A DNA stretch of 7,125 nt, taken from the NCBI GenBank assembly GCA_002315255.1, contig DCGM01000007.1, positions 1-7,125 of the forward strand, read 5' to 3'. The DNA comes from Lachnospiraceae bacterium UBA1778. GTDB lineage: Bacteria; Bacillota; Clostridia; Lachnospirales; Lachnospiraceae. Below, piece after piece: positions 1 through 5,897 of this stretch (position 1 is the stretch's first letter; every line of letters begins with the position of its first letter). The translations under genes and the position numbers were made by a program. Under the pieces are notes generated by a model that saw only the letters and a program-made list of their open reading frames with translations, was not told the origin of the DNA and ran no database searches.

Positions 1-673
1 CCATACGGCGGAGGATTTCTACTTCGTCTACAGACTCACAACGGAGGCCGAGATATTCTTCCATAAACTGCTGGTCGATGATCGATCCGCCGATGCCCAT
101 GCACATCGAACCGATCTGCAGATAGCTCTTGCCTCTCATCGTTGCAGCAGCGACAGCAGCGCGGCCGAAACGAAGCAGTTTTTCCTTAACGTCATCCGGA
201 ATCTCCGTAACCTGGTCGCGATCCTGGACTTCATGTCCATAGATGCCGAACGCCGGAAGACCCTTCTGAGCGTGGGTTGCTAAAACAGATGCGAGATAGA
301 CAGCACCCGGACGCTCGGTGCCGTTGAAGCCCCAGACGCCCTTGATGGTCATCGGATCCATATCCATCGTTTCGGAGCCGTAGCACCAGCACGGCGTAAC
401 GGACAATGTAATCGCCACGCCTTCCTTTTTGAATTTTTCTGCGCAAGCAGCAGACTCGGGCACACGGCCGATCGAGCTGTCAGCCATAACGACCTTTACA
501 TGCTCGCCGTTCGAATAATAAAGATTTTCTTCGAAGAGCTTCTTCGCAGCTTCTGCCATCGCCATGACCTGATCCTCTAAGCTTTCTCTCAGCATCATAG
601 GTCCACGACGGCCGTCAATGATTGGGCGGATGCCGATTACCGGATATTCACCCACATAACGATTCTTTGCCAT
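1..673 (-). CDS. fucI: L-fucose isomerase, N-terminal 224 residues (3' end outside window)
   Basis: FucI is a cytoplasmic, metal-dependent ketol isomerase that converts L-fucose to L-fuculose (and commonly D-arabinose to D-ribulose). The visible part matches the family N-terminal domain closely: IGIRPIIDGRRG at residues 13-24, RESLEDQ at 29-35, the very conserved VTPCWCYGSETMDMDP at 92-107, WGFNGTERPGAVYLA at 114-128, QKGLPAF at 136-142, IYGHEVQD at 144-151, and MGIGGSIIDQQF at 192-203. Family members are about 590 residues, so roughly 38% is present. The metal-binding Glu, Asp and His lie in the missing part and cannot be checked. The start is the ATG at 671-673; an in-frame ATG three codons upstream (680-682) directly abuts the Shine-Dalgarno and is unlikely to be used. 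It is the last gene seen in the operon and follows the kinase across a repeat-filled gap. Confusion with arabinose or rhamnose isomerase is unlikely. Confidence 0.95.
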   Translation of the reverse strand, partial: MAKNRYVGEYPVIGIRPIIDGRRGPMMLRESLEDQVMAMAEAAKKLFEENLYYSNGEHVKVVMADSSIGRVPESAACAEKFKKEGVAITLSVTPCWCYGSETMDMDPMTIKGVWGFNGTERPGAVYLASVLATHAQKGLPAFGIYGHEVQDRDQVTEIPDDVKEKLLRFGRAAVAAATMRGKSYLQIGSMCMGIGGSIIDQQFMEEYLGLRCESVDEVEILRRM

Positions 674-680
674 AAGATTC

Positions 681-819
681 ATCCCCTTTGTTAATTTTCT
701 TATATTTCTGTCAGTACTCTTTTATCTTTGTCAGTACTCTTATATCTTTGTCAGTACTCTGATAGCTCTGTAAGTGTTCTTATAGCTCTGTCAGTATTCT
801 TAAAGCCTGTCAGTATTTT
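681..819 (-). repeat. Array of about seven 20-bp tandem repeats filling the kinase-fucI gap
   Basis: On the minus strand the consensus unit is AGAGTACTGACAGAGATATA. Plus-strand units are 701-720, 721-740, 741-760, 761-780, 781-800 and a 19-base unit at 801-819; 681-700 looks like a seventh, badly eroded unit (about 11 of 20 positions match unit 741-760). The core TACTGACA is the most conserved part; unit 761-780 has CACTTACA instead. The kinase stop codon TGA (810-812) is the TGA of the first unit's core, and the fucI ribosome binding site lies in the last unit. The period is not a multiple of three, and the TGA in each core would close short reading frames, so the array is not coding. It contains no spacers and no strong hairpin. 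Its function is unknown: possible roles are a protein-binding array, an unstructured mRNA linker tuning fucI translation, or a neutral slippage product. Confidence 0.9.
683..689 (-). promoter_or_regulatory. Ribosome binding site that decides the fucI start
   Basis: The minus strand reads AAAGGGG directly followed by ATGAATCTTATG. The first ATG has no spacing from the purine run, whereas the second is 9 bases away, which is workable. The second ATG (671-673) is therefore preferred, giving a protein that begins MAKNRYVGEY. The site lies in the most degenerate unit of the tandem repeat array between kinase and fucI. Confidence 0.7.
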
Positions 820-2207
820 TTAATTTCAAATGAATGGAATACACATTTTCTGGCTTCGGAAACGGACGTCAGACTGCCGCTTGCGAGCATCTGCGAAAGG
901 AGGTTTCCGACTGCAGTACCCTCTGAAGGGCCGGCGTAGACGCGGCAGCCGGAGGCTTCCGCGGTCAGGCGGTTCAGATAGTCCGCATTGCTTCCGCCGC
1001 CGACGATATGGATCGCGGAATACTTCTGTCCCGTAATCTTCTCGAGCTGGCGGACAGTCCAAGCGTATTTCTCCGCGAGACTCCGATAGATGACGCTCGC
1101 GATTTCGCCTTCCGTTTCAGGCGCCTTCTGACCGGTCTCCCGGCACAGGCTCTTCACCGCTTCGATCATGCTTTCCGGTGCGAAGAAACGCTCGTCGTCC
1201 ACATCAATGAGCGACGTAATCGTGCTCTCCTCCGCGCGTTCGCAGAGCTCTTTAAAGCTAAACGCATCCGACAGTTCGTGGCGGACGGACTGGATCATCC
1301 AAAGACCCATAATATTTTTCAGGAAGCGGTAGGTATAACCGTAGCCGCCTTCATTGGTGAGATTCGCTTCCCGGCTCTCTTCTGTGCAGATCGCTTCCTT
1401 CAGCTCGACACCCATAAGTGACCAGGTGCCGGACGAAATGTAGAGGCCGCCCTCCTCCGTAAAAGGTACGGACAGGACTGCCGAAGCCGTATCATGCTCA
1501 GGAACTGAAACGACCTCGCAGGTAAAGCCGACTTCTGCGCTGATTTCCGGGCTTAAAGGTGCGAGAACGGTTCCCGGCGCCTTGATCGGCTGAAAGATGC
1601 CGGTCGGAATGCCAAGCTTCTCTAAAAGCTCCCAATCCCAATCCTTCGTTTTCGGATTCAGAAGCTGCGAAGTGGATGCAATCGAATACTCCGCGCTCTT
1701 TACGCCGGTGAGCCGGTAGCAGAAATAATCCGGCACCATTAAAAGGGACTCCGCCTTCGCTAAAAGCTCCGGCTTCTTTATCTTCAGCGCCATAAGCTGA
1801 TAAATCGTATTATAAATCGCCTTCTGGATACCGGTTCTTTGGTAAAGCTCCTTCTCAGGGATGATCTTATATACTTCTTCATCCATTCCCTGCGTGCGGT
1901 CGTCGCGATACCCGACAGCCTCACCGAGGCGCTTTCCTTCTTTGTCGAGAAGCACAAAATCGACTCCCCAGGTGTCAATTCCCATATAGGCCGGCACTTT
2001 GCCAAGCTCCGCACACTTTTTCATGCCCGCCTTAATCGAGCTGAAAAGCGCGTCGATATCCCAGCATTTCTGGCCGTCTACATCATGCATTCCGTTTTCA
2101 AAGCGGTAAATCTCTTCTAAACAGAGTTTTCCGTCTTCCAGCCAGCCGAGGATATGTCTTCCGCTGGAAGCACCCAGATCGACCGCTAAGTAATAGGTTT
2201 TTTCCAT
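810..2207 (-). CDS. FGGY-family sugar kinase, rhamnulokinase type; probably L-fuculokinase in this operon
   Basis: This 465-residue cytoplasmic kinase transfers the gamma-phosphate of ATP to the C1 hydroxyl of a ketose. FGGY landmarks are all present: the first phosphate loop DLGASSGR at residues 10-17, GIDTWGVDF at 76-84, YRDDRTQGM at 100-108, VPDYFCYRLTG at 158-168, EHDTASA at 237-243 with Asp239 as the expected catalytic base, SSGTWSLMG at 258-266, and the second-domain nucleotide site GGGSNADYLNRLTAEASG at 403-420. Overall it looks like RhaB (E. coli RhaB is 489 residues). However, it sits beside L-fucose isomerase and no rhamnose isomerase is seen, so the likely substrate is L-fuculose, giving L-fuculose 1-phosphate. 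Start ATG at 2205-2207 has GAGGG on the minus strand about 6 bases upstream. It follows the esterase gene after 19 bp. Its stop codon lies within the first unit of the tandem repeat array. Substrate choice is inferred from context, so no symbol is given. Confidence 0.9.
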   Translation of the reverse strand: MEKTYYLAVDLGASSGRHILGWLEDGKLCLEEIYRFENGMHDVDGQKCWDIDALFSSIKAGMKKCAELGKVPAYMGIDTWGVDFVLLDKEGKRLGEAVGYRDDRTQGMDEEVYKIIPEKELYQRTGIQKAIYNTIYQLMALKIKKPELLAKAESLLMVPDYFCYRLTGVKSAEYSIASTSQLLNPKTKDWDWELLEKLGIPTGIFQPIKAPGTVLAPLSPEISAEVGFTCEVVSVPEHDTASAVLSVPFTEEGGLYISSGTWSLMGVELKEAICTEESREANLTNEGGYGYTYRFLKNIMGLWMIQSVRHELSDAFSFKELCERAEESTITSLIDVDDERFFAPESMIEAVKSLCRETGQKAPETEGEIASVIYRSLAEKYAWTVRQLEKITGQKYSAIHIVGGGSNADYLNRLTAEASGCRVYAGPSEGTAVGNLLSQMLASGSLTSVSEARKCVFHSFEIKKY

Positions 2208-2226
2208 TTTAAGCCCTCACAAAAAC

Positions 2227-2859
2227 TCAGCCCAGAATCTCTTTCACGACCGGAGTAAGCGCTTCGCCAAGTGCGAAGTGGCTGGCATCATCGAAATGAA
2301 CGCCGTCGTCACCGGTCTTTGTGATCGGCGCAGCGTCAAAGAAATACGCGCCTTCAAGTTCCGCCATTTCACGATACCATGGTGCAAACTCATGGCTTTC
2401 CTTAATGATTGCATCCGAAGCGCCCAATACTTCACGAGCAGTCTCGCCCACAGCCGTAGGAGAAACGACCAGGAACTTCGGCACCACGTTTCCGGTGGTG
2501 AATGCGGTATATTTCATCTTTTCAATGATCCGCATCACGCCGCCTGCCGCGAGACGCGCGGTGCAGCCGGGCTGACGGAACAGATCATTGGTACCGAGCA
2601 TAATAATTACGAGATCCAGCGGAAAATTATTCGTGACAACGACATCGGCGAGCTCGTAGCCGTTTGACATTCTCACATTGTCGCTGGAGTACTGGGTGCT
2701 TCTGCCGTTAAAACCGTCCTCATAGAGGCAGTAATCGTCATAGCCCAGGTTCTTCTGGAGAATTCCCGTCCAGCGGTTAAACCGCTCTCTTCTCGGCATG
2801 CCGGTATGATAGCCGCAGCCGTTCGTATTTGAATCACCGAAACACAGAATATATTTCAT
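2227..2859 (-). CDS. SGNH/GDSL-type esterase, arylesterase/acetyltransferase-like
   Basis: This is a 210-residue SGNH hydrolase, expected to cleave (or transfer) short acyl groups, most plausibly O-acetyl groups on an imported sugar. Block I is GDSNTNG at residues 8-14 with nucleophile Ser10. Gly52 in FNGRST fits the block II oxyanion residue. GTND at 89-92 supplies Asn91, and DGVH at 185-188 supplies the Asp185/His188 pair. The spacing and the segments RWTGIL (29-34), LDLVIIMLGTND (81-92) and LVVSP (130-134) resemble the Mycobacterium smegmatis arylesterase/acyltransferase known as MsAcT. There is no signal peptide, so it should act in the cytoplasm. The start ATG is preceded by GGAAGG with 6 bases of spacing. 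It lies 24 bp after the hydrolase gene and 19 bp before the kinase, consistent with co-transcription. Family assignment is firm; the natural substrate is unknown. Confidence 0.9.
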   Translation of the reverse strand: MKYILCFGDSNTNGCGYHTGMPRRERFNRWTGILQKNLGYDDYCLYEDGFNGRSTQYSSDNVRMSNGYELADVVVTNNFPLDLVIIMLGTNDLFRQPGCTARLAAGGVMRIIEKMKYTAFTTGNVVPKFLVVSPTAVGETAREVLGASDAIIKESHEFAPWYREMAELEGAYFFDAAPITKTGDDGVHFDDASHFALGEALTPVVKEILG

Positions 2860-2883
2860 ATTATACCTTCCAATAAGTGTCGT

Positions 2884-3918
2884 TCAACTCTTTTTTTCGA
2901 GCCGGCTGCAGATCGTATAGGTCCTGTCAAAGACATAGGGCTTCGGGCCGTCGCCGCTCGCGAAGAACATATGGGTAGGAGCGCCGTTTTCATCGAAAAT
3001 CAGCGAGCACCGTTCGAGATTATTCTGCACGGATTCGTGTCCGTCCGTCCAGTGGCAATGCCTCGTATAAGCGATGGGGGATTCCGCAATTTCGAAATGA
3101 ATACAGTCATCGCTCTCCGCGTAGAAGCCGTTTCCCCATTCGCCTGTGATGCCTTTACTTCCGTTATGGCTGTCATCCTTCGCGATCAGACAGAATTTTT
3201 TCCGCTTCTCGTCATACCAAAGGAACGGATCCTCCACATGGAAGTCCGGGTCCGAAAAGCGAAGAATCGGTTCGTCGCAAAGTCTTCTGAACTCGCCGTC
3301 CGGTTTCTCTGCATAGGCGACGCCTAACTTCAGCGTTCCGCCGCGCCGGCTGCGGGATTTGTAAATCATATACGTTTTTCCATCGGGGAGAATCGCCACG
3401 GATGGATTCGTGGTAACGGTGCAATCCCAGTGCGAGCTGTCCCGGGGCTCGAGAAGCGGCGTATCGCGGCGGACAAACTCTCCGGTCAGAGAATCTGCTA
3501 CCGCAAGCCCGATGCGTTTCTTATTCCAGACCTCTTCCGCTCTTTCCACGTCGATCTGAGACATATGTGTGGGGATATCCCCATCATAGGTGCATCCCAT
3601 ATAATATAAATAGAACTTCCCGTCATAATAGCGGATGCACGGATTATGTGTATTCATGCCGTCGAAATATTCGCGGCCACGCCGGGGAAGCACTACATTC
3701 TGGAAATGATAGGGTCCCTCAGGGGTGTCGGAAACGCTGTGGATGATTTCGCTGTTAAACAGCCAATTCCAGCCGAATCCGTATTCAGCCGGCCATCGCG
3801 AGGAGAACAGATGGTACTGCCCCTCGGCAAAAATGACCGAGCCGTCCCACAGGAAGTAATCTTCGGAAGCCAATGCCTTGGAACACTCCCCCTGCGAAAA
3901 ACCAAATTGGTTAACCAT
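2884..3918 (-). CDS. Cytoplasmic five-bladed beta-propeller glycoside hydrolase, family uncertain (GH43/GH32/GH117-like fold)
   Basis: This 344-residue protein has the repeated blade pattern of the five-bladed propeller hydrolases: WDGSVIFAEGQYHLFSS at 24-40, THNPCIRYYDGKFYLYYMG at 90-108, HWDCTVTTNPSVAILPDG at 163-180 followed by TYMIYKS, EDPFLWYDEKRKKFCLIAKD at 229-248, and SLIFDENGAPTHMFFASGD at 305-323. Acidic residues placed like catalytic ones in this fold are Asp25 (first blade), Asp165, Glu229/Asp230 and Glu295; these roles are inferred. The segment HCHWTDGHESVQNNLERC at 287-304 is unusually rich in His, Trp and Cys and looks like an active-site signature. No signal peptide is visible, so it would act on imported oligosaccharides. 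A strong AAAGAGG site lies 5 bases before the ATG. It sits between the permeases and the esterase in a fucose operon. I cannot assign it confidently to a numbered family or name its substrate; a fucose-containing glycoside is the contextual guess. Confidence 0.75.
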   Translation of the reverse strand: MVNQFGFSQGECSKALASEDYFLWDGSVIFAEGQYHLFSSRWPAEYGFGWNWLFNSEIIHSVSDTPEGPYHFQNVVLPRRGREYFDGMNTHNPCIRYYDGKFYLYYMGCTYDGDIPTHMSQIDVERAEEVWNKKRIGLAVADSLTGEFVRRDTPLLEPRDSSHWDCTVTTNPSVAILPDGKTYMIYKSRSRRGGTLKLGVAYAEKPDGEFRRLCDEPILRFSDPDFHVEDPFLWYDEKRKKFCLIAKDDSHNGSKGITGEWGNGFYAESDDCIHFEIAESPIAYTRHCHWTDGHESVQNNLERCSLIFDENGAPTHMFFASGDGPKPYVFDRTYTICSRLEKKS

Positions 3919-3923
3919 AAAAA

Positions 3924-3959
3924 CCTCTTTCTGCAGAGGCAGTCTTATTTCAGACTGCC
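3924..3959 (-). promoter_or_regulatory. Overlapping RNA hairpins at the permease-hydrolase junction
   Basis: In the minus-strand transcript the end of the permease gene forms a perfect 8-bp stem, GGCAGTCT with AGACTGCC (3952-3959 with 3938-3945, 6-base loop), that includes the first base of the stop codon. Immediately afterwards CCTCT (3935-3939) can pair with AGAGG (3924-3928), a 5-bp stem with a 6-base loop followed by five T residues. The two stems share two bases (3938-3939). The second stem buries the Shine-Dalgarno of the hydrolase gene and also resembles a weak terminator. A plausible effect is lower hydrolase expression or 3'-end protection of the permease message; neither is proven. 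Confidence 0.5.
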
Positions 3960-4802
3960 GGCGCCGGTATAGGCTTTCTGCAGGAACTTATTAAAGATAC
4001 AATATACTATAATTGTCGGAAGTGAGCTTATCAGAATGCCGGCGCCAATCATACCCCAGTCCTGATTCTTCGATATCGTGAAGAGCTGGGCTACCATCAT
4101 GGTAACAGGCTGTGGCGTCTTTCCCATCGCGTAAACCTTAAAGGTCTCGTAGTTGTTCCAGATCATGATGAAAATAACCGTGAACTGAATTAATAAAGCG
4201 GGGGCAATCTGCGGCATCATAATCTCGAAGAAGAGACGGAACGGGCCACACCCATAAACGACAGCCGCTTCTTCGTATTCCGTAGGAACCGTCTTAAACC
4301 ATACGCTGAAGCTGAGCGTCGTGGCACACTGTAAAATAGCAGTGGTGGGCAGAACTACAGCCCAGAAGGTGCCTAAAAGACCGATCTTTCTCAGAATCAG
4401 GAATGTGGTGGAGACCAGACACATTGAAGGCATTACGAGGCCCATCTTCAGATATTTGTCGAAGAACGGACCGGTCTTCTTTCTCATACGCGTGAGTCCA
4501 TAGGCGGCCAGGCAGCCCAGCAGACAGGCAGTTCCGGAAATCGTTGCCGCATAGAGAAGAGAGTTTAAAATACCCTGGCCGAAATTGAACTTGGAGAGGA
4601 CCTTTGCAAAGTTCTCCGTAGTAAAAGTTGTAGGAATGGCGAACGGGCTGTTAAGCGCGTCGTCCCAAGTCTTCCAGGGGAGCATCAGCATCCAGTAAAG
4701 CGGAAGCAATTCAATCAGAGCCCAGACAAAGATGATGACTCTTTCGTAGAAATAGGAGAAACCCTTTTTAACGGGCTTTCCACCGGTTTTACTCTTTTTC
4801 AC
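3945..4802 (-). CDS. ABC sugar transporter permease, CUT1 family, MalG-like subunit
   Basis: This 285-residue inner-membrane protein is the second channel subunit of a carbohydrate importer. A basic N-terminal stretch (KKSKTGGKPVKKG) precedes about six hydrophobic segments, near residues 22-42, 80-102, 118-137, 144-167, 198-218 and 250-271. The cytoplasmic EAA loop that contacts the ATPase is EYEEAAVVYGCGPFRLFFEI at 175-194, followed by MMP. The C-terminus AYTGAGSLK resembles the usual MalG-type ending (…GAVKG-like). The start is GTG at 4800-4802: an in-frame TGA lies six codons upstream with no ATG between, and GGAGG is 8 bases away. It follows the partner permease after 18 bp. No ATPase gene is in the window; an MsmK-type ATPase shared between transporters is usual for this class in Bacillota. 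The transported sugar is inferred from context only. Confidence 0.9.
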   Translation of the reverse strand: MKKSKTGGKPVKKGFSYFYERVIIFVWALIELLPLYWMLMLPWKTWDDALNSPFAIPTTFTTENFAKVLSKFNFGQGILNSLLYAATISGTACLLGCLAAYGLTRMRKKTGPFFDKYLKMGLVMPSMCLVSTTFLILRKIGLLGTFWAVVLPTTAILQCATTLSFSVWFKTVPTEYEEAAVVYGCGPFRLFFEIMMPQIAPALLIQFTVIFIMIWNNYETFKVYAMGKTPQPVTMMVAQLFTISKNQDWGMIGAGILISSLPTIIVYCIFNKFLQKAYTGAGSLK

Positions 4803-4810
4803 AGCTGCAT

Positions 4811-4818
4811 CCTCCTCT
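4811..4818 (-). promoter_or_regulatory. Ribosome binding site supporting a GTG start
   Basis: The minus strand reads AGAGGAGG, then ATGCAGCT, then GTG. The ATG touching the purine run is out of frame with the permease and opens a frame of only three codons (ATG CAG CTG TGA). The GTG at 4800-4802, 8 bases from GGAGG, is the only sensible start for the long frame. The upstream permease ends in tandem stops TAATGA just before this site. Confidence 0.7.
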
Positions 4819-4820
4819 CA

Positions 4821-5690
4821 TTAATACTCATAGGTTTCGAATTTGGTAAACTTTTGAACCAGCAGAGAAATTCCCACGCAGAAAATGAAATAAACCAAAG
4901 AATAAGCCGCCGCCTGACCATATTTCATAGAGGTGACGAACGAGACTATGTAGGAAATCGGCGTATTAAAGAATTTCACGCCCGAAAGGCCTGTAGCCAC
5001 AATCTGAGTCAAAGCATATGTCATAAGCGCGCTGCTGATGGTGGAAATGATGGTAAGCGTATGGTGATTGTTCATCAGCGGGAAGATGATATAGAGGTCG
5101 ATCTGGCTCTTAGAAGCGCCGTCTAAAGAGGCAGCTTCAATCAGATCCTTCGGGACATTCTTAATCGCAGCATATCGGCCGACGACGCCGGAGCCGAACG
5201 CCCACCAAGCAGAAATGATGGCGCAGGTCCACATTGCCCACTTCACAGTGGAGAGGAAGCTGACGCGTTCCAGACCAATCAGCGCCAGTGCATCATTGAT
5301 CAGACCATTATAGCCGAAGAGGCAGACACCGTATTTACCAATGGTGGTAACGGACAGCACGAGGGGGAACATATATGCGAAACGGGCCAGGCGGTTCAGG
5401 AAGCCTTCCACATGACTAAGTCTGAACGCCATAATCCAAGAATAGACAAGAGCAATTAAATTAACAAGGAAAATCTTTCCCACATTTTTCATACATGTGA
5501 GGAATTCCTTATCCGTAAACACTTTTTTCAGGTTTTCAAACCCGACCCAGCTTTTTACCACGACACCGTTGGTGTCCTGGAAAGCCATGGGGACCATAAC
5601 GATAACCGGTACGATAGTGAAAACTGTAAACAGAATCAGTGCCGGAGTGATAAATGCAGCATATACAGGGTTTTTATAAAAACGCTTCAT
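4821..5690 (-). CDS. ABC sugar transporter permease, CUT1 family, MalF/UgpA-like subunit
   Basis: This 289-residue inner-membrane protein is the first channel subunit of the importer. The opening KNPVYAAFITPALILFTVFT is typical of this subunit class and forms the first membrane segment (about 8-36). Further hydrophobic segments lie near 70-90, 105-127, 150-170, 212-235 and 262-279. The cytoplasmic EAA loop is DLIEAASLDGASKSQIDLY at 182-200, followed by IIFP, matching the family pattern EAA-x3-G. The start ATG at 5688-5690 has AAGAAGGA about 8 bases upstream. It is the first gene after the strong terminator that follows the binding-protein gene, so its expression depends on read-through, on the possible promoter at 5732-5760, or on both. 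It ends in tandem in-frame stops, TAA then TGA. Pairing with the next permease is clear; the substrate is not. Confidence 0.92.
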   Translation of the reverse strand: MKRFYKNPVYAAFITPALILFTVFTIVPVIVMVPMAFQDTNGVVVKSWVGFENLKKVFTDKEFLTCMKNVGKIFLVNLIALVYSWIMAFRLSHVEGFLNRLARFAYMFPLVLSVTTIGKYGVCLFGYNGLINDALALIGLERVSFLSTVKWAMWTCAIISAWWAFGSGVVGRYAAIKNVPKDLIEAASLDGASKSQIDLYIIFPLMNNHHTLTIISTISSALMTYALTQIVATGLSGVKFFNTPISYIVSFVTSMKYGQAAAYSLVYFIFCVGISLLVQKFTKFETYEY

Positions 5691-5722
5691 ATGGGTTATC
5701 CTTCTTAAAATAAACAGTCCGA

Positions 5723-5746
5723 TCTGTCTTTATATTAACTGACAGA
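5723..5746 (-). promoter_or_regulatory. Inverted repeat over the putative -10 box, possible operator
   Basis: The minus strand contains TCTGTC (5741-5746), 12 bases, then GACAGA (5723-5728), a perfect 6-base inverted repeat that brackets the candidate -10 element. A dimeric repressor bound here would block RNA polymerase. The left arm extended to TCTGTCAGT is identical in sequence to parts of the plus-strand repeats at 707-715 and 787-795 between kinase and fucI. No regulator gene is in the window, so the assignment is tentative. Confidence 0.35.
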
Positions 5747-5760
5747 AGCGAAAATAACAA
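5732..5760 (-). promoter_or_regulatory. Candidate sigma-A-type promoter ahead of the permeases
   Basis: The minus strand shows TTGTTA (5755-5760), a 17-base spacer and TAATAT (5732-5737). Each box matches 4 of 6 consensus bases with ideal spacing, and the region lies between the terminator and the permease start. It would allow the permease-to-fucI block to be transcribed independently of the binding-protein gene. In AT-rich intergenic DNA such matches arise by chance, so confidence is limited. Confidence 0.4.
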
Positions 5761-5821
5761 CAAGAGGCTTAAAGAAAAACAAACAGGTGAATCAGCAGCC
5801 GGTCAAACAAGCGGTTTTCTG

Positions 5822-5859
5822 AAAAAAACGAGGGATGGCAAAACCGCCGCCATCCCCCG
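5822..5859 (-). terminator. Strong intrinsic terminator after the binding-protein gene
   Basis: On the minus strand an 11-bp stem, CGGGGGATGGC (5849-5859) with GCCATCCCTCG (5829-5839, one G-U pair), closes a 9-base loop and is followed directly by seven T residues (5822-5828). It lies 62 bases after the binding-protein stop codon and 131 bases before the permease start. A partly leaky terminator here would give the usual excess of binding protein over the membrane subunits. Confidence 0.9.
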
Positions 5860-5897
5860 AAAAAACTTATGAAAGAGCTTTACTTACCGGTAAAATC

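Noticed and set aside
701..819. The repeat array as a CRISPR array
   Set aside because: Units are 20 bp and directly adjacent, with no unique spacers, and no cas genes are nearby.
1008..1421. Plus-strand open frame of 137 codons opposite the kinase gene
   Set aside because: It is fully covered by conserved kinase motifs on the other strand, and its translation shows no family features.
2860..2865. TATAAT just before the esterase start as a -10 promoter box
   Set aside because: It directly abuts the start codon and forms the normal spacer after GGAAGG; a transcript from it would lack the leader and most of the start.
5805..5822. Catabolite-repression (cre) operator resembling GAAAACCGCTTGTT on the minus strand
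   Set aside because: About five positions of the consensus TGWAANCGNTNWCA are mismatched, including both outer ends.
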